A stretch of 43,755 bases of DNA, taken from NCBI GenBank assembly GCA_029778075.1, contig JAKORA010000334.1:1-43755 (forward strand), in the 5' to 3' direction. Position numbers and translations under genes: made by a program. Origin of the DNA: Bacillota bacterium. Lineage in GTDB: Bacteria; Bacillota; Dethiobacteria; DTU022; UBA8154. This document shows positions 37,425 to 43,755 of this stretch, piece by piece. How positions within the stretch are numbered: the first letter of the stretch is position 1; each line of letters starts with the position of its first letter. The notes under the pieces are model-generated. The model had not been told where the DNA came from and made no database searches. It saw only the letters and a program-made list of their open reading frames with translations.

Positions 37425-38576
37425 CTATTTCTGAGGCTTCGGCATAACTTCCTCAAAGAGTTCTTCATCAAAACGGCGGCCTTTGGCCAGCAACTGCCGG
37501 AGTTTAATGATATCGGCATCCCTGCTACCGGTCATCTTAGAGGTGTTAAATGCGGTCATACCCATATCGAACTCACCGTATACGCCGGCATTGGCGGCCC
37601 ACCAGAAGATAGTCTCAGCTTTGGTTCTTTCCCAGGACACTTTCTTCTGAGCTCTGATCATTTGCAGTGAATTCCCGACCTGTTGCGGATACAGATTGGC
37701 AAAAGTCCACACTACTTCGTCAACCGCTTGATCCAGGCGGGAAGTATCCCTTTCCAGCGTCTTGACGAGGGCTTTGGCCTCTTTCAACTCGTCACCGGTT
37801 TTAAATTCGCCGTATACAATTTGTCCATCTTCAATCCACTTGTCGGTTATGACTTCCGGGTTCCTGATAAATTTGCCGTCTTTCTTGAGCACGGGTTCAA
37901 CCCTGTGGATATAGCTTTTGCGCAGCATCTTATAAGCGCTCCACTGCTCAGCACAGGCGACGGTATTCCATACTGCATCTTCGATAGTCATGAAAACCGA
38001 TTTAAACTGAACAGCACCGCCCATGGCTGTAGAACCATGACGTGGCCCTACCTGACCAAAAGTGGCGGTATCGGCGGCAATAGTCAAATCGCAGCAGCCG
38101 CTGATCTCTTCGCCACCACCGATACTCATACCCTGCACCCGGCGGATAAAGGGTTTCGTTGAAGTCCAAACAGCATTAAAAGCATCCCAATATACCTGCA
38201 TATAAGCCTGGCAATCCAACGGCCTGCCAATCATATGTTCTGAATACTCGGGAACGTTGCCGCCCGTGCAGAAAAATCTGTCGCCTGCACCGGTAAGAAC
38301 AACGGCAACCACACTAGGATCGCGGGAGGCCAGTTGAAAAGCGCAGGCAGCTCCAGCTAACATCTCAAGGTTGTAAGAGTTCCCCTGCTTTTCGTTATCC
38401 AGAATTACATAGCCCACATACAGCCCCTCTACTGGTTCTTTTGTCTGGGGATTAACTAAAGGTCTTTTCTCATATACGGTACGCGGAGGAGCTGGTTTTT
38501 CTAAAAGGTCCCTTCTGACAGTCGTGTAGTCAAATATGTTTTCTTTTGGTGCTCTTGGAATCCAATCTAACGACAT
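37425..38576 (-). CDS. bamA: 6-oxocyclohex-1-ene-1-carbonyl-CoA hydrolase (BamA)
   Basis: BamA (also called OAH) opens the ring of 6-oxocyclohex-1-ene-1-carbonyl-CoA by adding water twice, giving 3-hydroxypimelyl-CoA, in anaerobic benzoyl-CoA degradation. The 383-aa length and the enoyl-CoA hydratase fold with characteristic extensions fit the OAH family: PKENIFDYTTVRRDLLEKP near the N-terminus, TGAGDRFFCTGGNVPEYSEH, RVQGMSIGGGEEISGCCDLT and QVGPRHGSTAMGGAVQFKSV. AAGGAGGG precedes ATG 38576. It stands alone here, without other bam genes. A role in aromatic degradation is the family's known function; a cyclohexanecarboxylate branch is also possible. Confidence 0.9.
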   Translation of the reverse strand: MSLDWIPRAPKENIFDYTTVRRDLLEKPAPPRTVYEKRPLVNPQTKEPVEGLYVGYVILDNEKQGNSYNLEMLAGAACAFQLASRDPSVVAVVLTGAGDRFFCTGGNVPEYSEHMIGRPLDCQAYMQVYWDAFNAVWTSTKPFIRRVQGMSIGGGEEISGCCDLTIAADTATFGQVGPRHGSTAMGGAVQFKSVFMTIEDAVWNTVACAEQWSAYKMLRKSYIHRVEPVLKKDGKFIRNPEVITDKWIEDGQIVYGEFKTGDELKEAKALVKTLERDTSRLDQAVDEVVWTFANLYPQQVGNSLQMIRAQKKVSWERTKAETIFWWAANAGVYGEFDMGMTAFNTSKMTGSRDADIIKLRQLLAKGRRFDEELFEEVMPKPQK

Positions 38577-39260
38577 ATCTTTTTATGACCCTCCTTAAAA
38601 AGTAATTTGTTAATTATGCTAGAGCCGGGATTAGTAGAACCCTTCTAGCAGAAGAACCTCCTTTATATGCATCAACAACCAATTATTAAGGCTTAGAACT
38701 CTTAACCATTCTATCCCACAAACAATTCTTCTTTCCCCAGTACCACAATCCGGATAATATTTTATTATGTATCGTGTTGTTTGCACTGCTACTTGTACCG
38801 ATTTCTCCGGCAATGTAAATACTGGTTATTCCAACTTTCCTGGCTTAAAGTCTTCTGCTCACCTCCTTCACTGTTGTAGTAATCGATTCAACTAAGGAGG
38901 TTCAGGAAATCCAGTCTCTCCTTAAACCATTTTTGTTACATAAATAAATAAATGAATAATCTCTGAAGTCTGCTTTTTGAGAGAATGCCAGGCAAGCATA
39001 TCTTTCTTTAAGAAGAACTATTTGCGGGAACACTACATTGCTTACCAACCTATGTAGGATGATTATTTATCCTATCGTCAAATTTTATTTTATTTTATAA
39101 CCTATCTTCGTGCACACTTTATAACATATCATAGCAGTTGCCTTAAGTCAAGCATTTTTCGCCTCGCTTTGTGAATTACTGTTCCAATCGCAAAACGGTG
39201 AATCCGCGCAGATCCGCAGATTGAAAAAATGGAGTTTCTTGTAATGACTGGCAATAAAAG
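38577..39260. other. 684-bp intergenic region upstream of bamA
   Basis: No gene is supported; a 60-codon minus-strand frame at 38631-38813 has a TTG start without SD. Visible items are an inverted repeat of Shine-Dalgarno-like arms (ACCTCCTT 38861-38868 with AAGGAGGT 38894-38901) and a possible promoter on the minus strand (TTGACT at plus 39146-39151, 17-bp spacer, TATGTT at 39123-39128), about 550 nt before bamA. The region is AT-rich. Confidence 0.5.
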
Positions 39261-39479
39261 TTACCCCCCGGCAATAACGGGATAGATACGGATCTCATCC
39301 CCGTCTCGAATCGCCTTTTTACTGTATTCCGAGGGAGGAATGACTTCATTGTTAACAATTACTGTAGCCCTGCCGCTAAAAACAATATTGTAAGTTTTTT
39401 CCTTCCTTATGATCTGTAGGAGCCCTTCGACCGTCAGCCCATCTTTCCATTCCATTTCCCGGAAGTTAACCCGAATCAA
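39261..39479 (-). CDS. MoaD/ThiS-family sulfur carrier protein
   Basis: This is a beta-grasp protein of 72 aa ending in the Gly-Gly tail (IRIYPVIAGG) that is adenylated and thiocarboxylated in MoaD/ThiS. The body has VIVNNEVIPPSEYSKKAIRD and GDEIRIYP typical of the family. I propose the TTG at 39479 as start because a G-rich SD (GGGGGGAAAG) precedes it; the frame is open to 39572 but that part covers a hairpin. Small MoaD proteins next to AOR genes are thought to supply sulfur for tungstopterin. It follows AOR after a hairpin. Confidence 0.8.
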   Translation of the reverse strand: MIRVNFREMEWKDGLTVEGLLQIIRKEKTYNIVFSGRATVIVNNEVIPPSEYSKKAIRDGDEIRIYPVIAGG

Positions 39480-39505
39480 CAGCTTTCCCCCCACTTTCAA
39501 AAGAG

Positions 39506-39540
39506 GAGAAGAGGTGCCGTGAAAAAAAGCACCTCTTCTC
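39506..39540 (-). terminator. Strong hairpin between AOR and moaD-like gene
   Basis: A perfect 12-bp stem (GAGAAGAGGTGC 39506-39517 with GCACCTCTTCTC 39529-39540) has an 11-nt loop and begins 10 nt beyond the AOR stop. The minus strand continues CTCTTTTG, a weak T-run. It probably lowers rather than blocks transcription into the moaD-like gene. Confidence 0.65.
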
Positions 39541-39549
39541 AATTTGATC

Positions 39550-41250
39550 TTAGTAATTGAGCACACCGTCAAGTTCCAATGGTTTTATATCAAAAACGGA
39601 ACCTGTAGCCGGGGCTTTATCCGTGGTAAAGAAGTCCGGCAAACGGTCATCTTCAGGTTTAAATCCGGCGGCAGCATTGAATGCTTTCTCCCTTAAAACG
39701 GACTGCCGTCCGATGTCGATTACTTTGTTAAAATCCCATTCGCCTCCATACACTCCCGCCAGCAATTCCGGAATTGTGTCGGGAGAAGCAGCTGCAAACC
39801 AGGCAAACAGGCACATAAGGCTGTCCGCAGCGGCAAATATGGGTTGCAGCATGGATGAAACGGCGGCCTGACCCAGGGGGTTCAGGGGATCCAGCGGCGC
39901 CTCCAGTGTCAGACCTGCGGTATGGTCGGCACCCATGGGTGAAGTAGCATAGGTTACGCCGGTTCCTTTAAGGTTCCTCGGTTCGTATCCGGACAGCGCC
40001 TGCCCTTTTACGACCGGTATTCTCTTTACACCAAGCGCCTTACCGGTAGCCATAGTGCCCTGTCCAAGCAGCCTGCCCAGTTCAGTCCCTTCCATCATCT
40101 CTTTAATCAGCCCAATCGCCGCCTCACCGTCTCCCCAAGGGATCTTGCCGGCTTCCATGCAGACGGCAATTGTGGCTCCAGTCTCAATGGTGTCAAGGCC
40201 GAAGTCGTCGCACAACCTGTCCATGCGGGCAATTATGTCCAGGTCGGCGATGGCGCAGTTGGAGCCGCAAAGGGCGATAGTTTCGTATTCCAGGCCGGAG
40301 GTAACGTATTTCCCGTCGGGATCGTGATAACGGTTGGAGCAGTGGAGCACACAGCCCGCCTGACAGGGTTCCCCGGTTTTTCCTCCGCGTGATTTGATGT
40401 TGTTCATGAATTGATCCGCGGTGATAGAGCTTAATTTGTCGTTGAATCCGCCGCTGTAGTTACGGAAGGGCATAATGGCTACAGAACCGGTAATGCCAAC
40501 GAGCGCGGGGGTACCTATTTCACGCAACCATTGCATCCCCGCATTGTTAATGATTACTTCGGTAAATTTTTTCCTGGCAGCCTCAAATCTCTCTTTATCA
40601 GCATACTGGAAAACATGAGGGGTTTCATTTCTTTCGATGACCACGGCTTTGATCTTTTTAGAGCCCATAACGGCCCCCAGTCCTCCCCGCGCATTTGCGC
40701 GGGAGGGGTAGCCTGTTGAAAAATCGATGTTTTGCAGTGAGGAGTTACGGTACTGCATCTCCCCGGCTTTGCCAATGGAGATAACGGCAATTGAATCCCC
40801 AAATTGTCCTTTCAGTTTTTCAACCAGGTCATAGTTATTGAGCCCGGCATAGCCGCCAGCCGGTACAAGCTCCGGCGTTCCGTCTTTACCTATTTTCAGT
40901 AGATGCCACTGATCAGTTTCAGGCAGGTCTTCAAAAATAATCATTTTGATGTCGTGACGCGCCATGTAGGTCGCAAAGGTGCCACCGGAGTTGGCCTCTT
41001 TAATTCCTCCCGTCAGAGGGCTTTTGGCACCGACGGAGATCCGGTGAGCGGCAGGCACTGTGGTTCCGGCCAGCAGGCTTGTACAGAGGATCAGTTTGTT
41101 GCCCGCACCAAGCGGGTCGCAGGTAGGATCTACTTCTTCACTCAGCACTTTGCTGATCAAGCTCCGGCCGCCCAGCAGCCGGTAATCCTCTTTAAGCTCT
41201 TCCCGGGCTATTGTTTTTGTTTTTACATTGACCCTGTATACTTTTGCCAT
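39550..41250 (-). CDS. Aldehyde:ferredoxin oxidoreductase family protein (tungstopterin)
   Basis: AOR oxidises aldehydes to acids, or the reverse, with ferredoxin, using tungstobispterin and a [4Fe-4S] cluster. The 566-aa sequence has the N-terminal family domain (LGGRSLISKVL, AHRISVGAKSPLTGGIKEAN, GRGGLGAVMGSKKIKAV in near form), the CQAGCVLHC cluster motif near 290, and a pterin-binding part (YATSPMGADHTAGLTLEAPL). It is somewhat shorter than classical AOR (about 605 aa). It starts 19 nt after the alcohol dehydrogenase stop with GAGGTG upstream, so the two form an operon. The substrate is unknown; BamA nearby makes an aromatic aldehyde a fair guess. Confidence 0.9.
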   Translation of the reverse strand: MAKVYRVNVKTKTIAREELKEDYRLLGGRSLISKVLSEEVDPTCDPLGAGNKLILCTSLLAGTTVPAAHRISVGAKSPLTGGIKEANSGGTFATYMARHDIKMIIFEDLPETDQWHLLKIGKDGTPELVPAGGYAGLNNYDLVEKLKGQFGDSIAVISIGKAGEMQYRNSSLQNIDFSTGYPSRANARGGLGAVMGSKKIKAVVIERNETPHVFQYADKERFEAARKKFTEVIINNAGMQWLREIGTPALVGITGSVAIMPFRNYSGGFNDKLSSITADQFMNNIKSRGGKTGEPCQAGCVLHCSNRYHDPDGKYVTSGLEYETIALCGSNCAIADLDIIARMDRLCDDFGLDTIETGATIAVCMEAGKIPWGDGEAAIGLIKEMMEGTELGRLLGQGTMATGKALGVKRIPVVKGQALSGYEPRNLKGTGVTYATSPMGADHTAGLTLEAPLDPLNPLGQAAVSSMLQPIFAAADSLMCLFAWFAAASPDTIPELLAGVYGGEWDFNKVIDIGRQSVLREKAFNAAAGFKPEDDRLPDFFTTDKAPATGSVFDIKPLELDGVLNY

Positions 41251-41269
41251 TAGCTTTCACCTCTTTCTT

Positions 41270-42427
41270 TTAATATTCATAGACCTTCTTGAGCATCCCC
41301 AGTATTTGGGCAGCGGAGGCGCGCTTGGGTCCGAACATAAAGCAGTCATCGGTCATAACTCCATCGATTAGTTGTTCTAACGATGACTCTTCAATTTTAA
41401 AGTCCTTCAGGCTGGGAATTCCTACCTCCCGGTTCAACTGCCGGATGGCCTCCGCTACCGCTCCACCCAGCTCTGCAGGGGATAGATTTTCGTCCAGTGA
41501 AAGTCCCATAGCCAGACCTACCTGCCGGACTTTGCCTGGAACAGCATCTGCTACATATTCCATAACCGCCGGCAGCGCAAGGGCACAGCCTACTCCATGG
41601 GGAATATGGTACTTCGCCCCGATTGTATGGGCGATAGCATGCCCCCAGTGCGTAAGAGAATCGCTAAAGGAAAAACCGGCGATCAGAGCGGCAAAAGAGA
41701 GGTTTGTCCTGGCGGCAAGATCGCTGCCGTCTTTAACAGCCTTGTTCAAGTTCTGAGTAATCAGGGAGATTGCTTTTTCCCCCAGCACATCAGACATAGG
41801 ATTCATACCCCCCGAGGTCAGCGCCTCTGCGGCATGGGCAAAGGCGTCCATGCCGGTCGATGCCGTGATCTGCGGGGGCAGCCCCAGGAGCAACTCGGGG
41901 TCAACAATGGCCAGTGTCGCCGTAGTGGCTGGCCCAATTACCCCTTTTTTGCTGTTGGTAGCTGTGTCAGACACTACGCTGATCGGTGTGACCTCACTTC
42001 CGGTCCCTGCCGTGGTGGGGATCATGACGGCAACTTTACCGGGTTTATGCTCCCGACCGGAGCCGACATAGTAAAGATTGATGGGCGGCGGGTTGGTGAG
42101 AAGCAAATTTATGGCCTTGGCGGTATCCATAGTACTGCCTCCGCCCACCCCGACGACACCGTCAACTTGCTCCTCATTAGCCATTACAGCCGCTTCATTG
42201 ATGATGGTATCAGGCGGATCCGCCTTTACTCCATCAAAAATTACGACCTGAAGCCCCGCCGCCTTAAGATTGTCGATGATCTTGTCGGCAATCCCGGCAC
42301 TTTTTACTCCCTGGTCATAAACACACAGGACCTTCTGAGCACCCAGCTCTTTCACTTTTAGACCTGTTCGCATTGAGGCTCCCGGACCGAAAAGAACGGG
42401 GACCGTCCGACTGAAACTGGTAATCAT
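41270..42427 (-). CDS. Iron-containing alcohol dehydrogenase
   Basis: This is a group III (Fe-dependent) NAD(P)-alcohol dehydrogenase of 385 aa. It shows the nucleotide motif GVGGGSTMDTAKAINLLL, TAGTGSEVTPISVV, and the metal ligands in GMDAFAHAAEAL and HWGHAIAHTIGAKYHIPHGV. ATG 42427 follows AAAGGAGTG. It is the first gene of the adh-AOR-moaD set and would supply or consume the aldehyde used by AOR. Upstream lie inverted repeats that could bind a regulator. Confidence 0.93.
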   Translation of the reverse strand: MITSFSRTVPVLFGPGASMRTGLKVKELGAQKVLCVYDQGVKSAGIADKIIDNLKAAGLQVVIFDGVKADPPDTIINEAAVMANEEQVDGVVGVGGGSTMDTAKAINLLLTNPPPINLYYVGSGREHKPGKVAVMIPTTAGTGSEVTPISVVSDTATNSKKGVIGPATTATLAIVDPELLLGLPPQITASTGMDAFAHAAEALTSGGMNPMSDVLGEKAISLITQNLNKAVKDGSDLAARTNLSFAALIAGFSFSDSLTHWGHAIAHTIGAKYHIPHGVGCALALPAVMEYVADAVPGKVRQVGLAMGLSLDENLSPAELGGAVAEAIRQLNREVGIPSLKDFKIEESSLEQLIDGVMTDDCFMFGPKRASAAQILGMLKKVYEY

Positions 42428-42445
42428 TAATGTATCACTCCTTTC

Positions 42446-42459
42446 GAATCTGTTGATTC
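42446..42459. promoter_or_regulatory. Short inverted repeat before the alcohol dehydrogenase
   Basis: GAATC (42446-42450) and GATTC (42455-42459) flank TGTT close to the ribosome site. It may be part of an operator or a leader hairpin; the evidence is only the symmetry. Confidence 0.3.
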
Positions 42460-42534
42460 AAGGGGTTAAAACCCTTCTTCCACAAGGACACCTTGCCCGG
42501 AAATTTATGATACGGTATTATGGTTATAAAATGT

Positions 42535-42549
42535 ATATTCGACGAATAT
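42535..42549. promoter_or_regulatory. Palindromic operator candidate upstream of adh-AOR
   Basis: ATATTCG-A-CGAATAT is a perfect 7-bp-arm palindrome about 110 nt before the adh start and within AT-rich promoter-like sequence. The size and symmetry fit a dimeric repressor or activator site. No regulator gene is present in the window. Confidence 0.5.
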
Positions 42550-42642
42550 TCTAAAAACCCTTTATTATAAATCTGGTTTAAATTTTATTAGTAATTGTTA
42601 AAGTTAAACTAATGGCAATTTTAATTTATCACAGATTTTCGG

Positions 42643-43755
42643 CTACACTGAAGCAGCGGCGTCTTTTCTCTCTTTGGCAAACACTCCTTTTTCCCCCGGA
42701 AGTATGGCAGTAAGCCCTACGCCAAAAATGATGGAAATAAAAAGACTGGCAAAAGCAGGGCTTAACCATGCGGGCATAGATAGTGCTGCCGGCAATGAAG
42801 TGTACTGCCAAAGAATAAGGGTTATGGTGGAAATCACCATGGTTATAAATGCAGCCGTGGAATTCCTTTTCCAGAACAGACCGATAGGCATCAACACAAA
42901 AAGAGGTGCAACCAGACTAAAAGCAAAAATACCGGTTAATAGTATATGCGGCATAAAAAAGGCCGGGATCAAAGCAATAAGTGCCGGAATGATAATAAAA
43001 ACCCTGCTTAAAACAGGAACAAGTTTTTGCTTTTCAGCATCAGGTTTCCTTGAATATACCATATAAAAATCGTTGACCAGTATGTGGCTAATGGACATAT
43101 TAAAACGTACCCATGTAGAAAGGACTATTACAAGAAACGCCGCCAAAAGAATGCCTGCCACGAAAGTTGGCAGGTAGGATAACAACATTGTTACACCTGC
43201 CATTTTAGGGCCATGTGCGGCAAACTCAGGGATACTCATAGCCGCCAAACCAAAAGAAACGGTGAAGAAACCGACAAAAGAAAGGAAAATTACCGCAATA
43301 AAGTTGGACGTTCTTGCACCCCGTACATCCCTGGAACCCAGGATGTACTGGATTTTCCCCTGATCCATGGCATCACAAAAGCATGTTGCTACTACCAGTG
43401 CCACACCAAAACCTATTAGCAGACCCAAATCTTTGGGCCAAAAGCTAAGCATATCAGATAAACCTTGATTTAGATAAAAAGAATCAACACCCTTCCAACC
43501 TCCCGGAAGTTTCATGGTCACGATAATAAAAGCGACGATTAATACTATATACGACACGATCATGTTTATTACATTTGTATATGCTGCCTGCCAGTTGCCG
43601 GCGATCATGACGTAAGCTCCTGCACAGAGCATAAAGACAACCAGGGCAACACGCACATCTATGCCCGTTATTGCCGAGAGCATTATGGCACCGCCTTGCG
43701 TTTCCAATGAGACGACAGCAAAAGCCAGTGCGATCCCCAGTATCGATGAAAGAAA
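42643..43755 (-). CDS. Sodium:solute symporter family transporter (partial, 5' end outside window)
   Basis: The frame is open to the window edge, so the N-terminus is missing; about 370 codons are present. It has some ten hydrophobic helices, and the sequence resembles SSS-family permeases (VATCFCDAMDQGKIQYILGS, SYLPTFVAGILLAAFLVIVL, ending with GEKGVFAKERKDAAASV). Family members take up organic acids, sugars or amino acids with Na+. Its position upstream of the adh-AOR genes suggests uptake of a related acid or alcohol substrate, but an intergenic gap of 215 bp with an operator-like palindrome separates them. Confidence 0.82.
   Translation of the reverse strand, partial: FLSSILGIALAFAVVSLETQGGAIMLSAITGIDVRVALVVFMLCAGAYVMIAGNWQAAYTNVINMIVSYIVLIVAFIIVTMKLPGGWKGVDSFYLNQGLSDMLSFWPKDLGLLIGFGVALVVATCFCDAMDQGKIQYILGSRDVRGARTSNFIAVIFLSFVGFFTVSFGLAAMSIPEFAAHGPKMAGVTMLLSYLPTFVAGILLAAFLVIVLSTWVRFNMSISHILVNDFYMVYSRKPDAEKQKLVPVLSRVFIIIPALIALIPAFFMPHILLTGIFAFSLVAPLFVLMPIGLFWKRNSTAAFITMVISTITLILWQYTSLPAALSMPAWLSPAFASLFISIIFGVGLTAILPGEKGVFAKERKDAAASV

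Noticed and set aside
38631-38813. 60-codon minus-strand frame upstream of bamA
   Set aside because: The TTG start lacks an SD and the composition is not protein-like; no neighbour context supports it.

Overview
This window looks like a chromosomal segment of an anaerobic, low-to-mid GC Firmicute, most likely a Peptococcaceae/Desulfotomaculum-Pelotomaculum type organism that can degrade aromatic compounds. The lineage is inferred from CIRCE-controlled groESL, Gram-positive Shine-Dalgarno sites, a ComFB protein, a Fe-S type PurF, and a set of anaerobe genes: glutaconate-type CoA-transferase, ADP-forming acyl-CoA synthetase, the ring-opening hydrolase BamA, aldehyde:ferredoxin oxidoreductase and a RACo-like ferredoxin-ASKHA protein. 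No rRNA, tRNA, CRISPR array, prophage or transposase was seen.

Layout. 1-1.5 kb: gctA (5'-truncated by the window edge) and gctB. 1.56-5.5 kb: trmL, a SAM methyltransferase, a MITE-like repeat and a Lon-type protease (minus strand). 5.5-9.6 kb: a long structured leader, then an ADP-forming acyl-CoA synthetase and a DRTGG/Pta-N-like protein (plus strand). 9.6-12.3 kb: nth, a malic enzyme gene with several lesions, an intact fumarase beta subunit and only the C-terminal scrap of fumarase alpha; this C4-dicarboxylate module is decaying. 12.4-14.6 kb: comFB and ligA. 14.7-24.4 kb: a minus-strand purine cluster in the order guaA, purE, purB, purF, purM, purN, purH, purD, without purC/S/Q/L between purB and purF. 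24.7-27.2 kb: a 2.46-kb segment bounded by 27-bp direct repeats of the groEL 3' end, holding two unrecognised genes and an M28-peptidase remnant. 27.2-29.3 kb: groES-groEL with CIRCE. 29.4-37.2 kb: a corrinoid and molybdenum/tungsten cofactor region (ferredoxin-ASKHA protein, a MogA-CobA fusion, a MoeA-PBP fusion, MoeA, and a 55-aa Cys-rich protein), interrupted by a 1-kb repeat array. 37.4-43.8 kb: bamA, then a transporter, Fe-alcohol dehydrogenase, AOR and MoaD/ThiS-like carrier set.

How it may fit together. Alcohol dehydrogenase plus AOR can interconvert an alcohol, its aldehyde and its acid. AOR needs a tungsto- or molybdopterin, for which the window supplies MoeA (twice), MogA and a MoaD-like protein. 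BamA belongs to benzoyl-CoA degradation. GctAB and the ADP-forming synthetase handle CoA thioesters, the latter conserving ATP. The substrate links are inferred.

Points most worth checking: the MogA-CobA fusion, the chain of mini-ORFs built from a repeated SD-ATG unit before the acyl-CoA synthetase, the groEL-tail-flanked segment, the modular TIR-bearing repeat family, and the joint decay of fumarase and malic enzyme.
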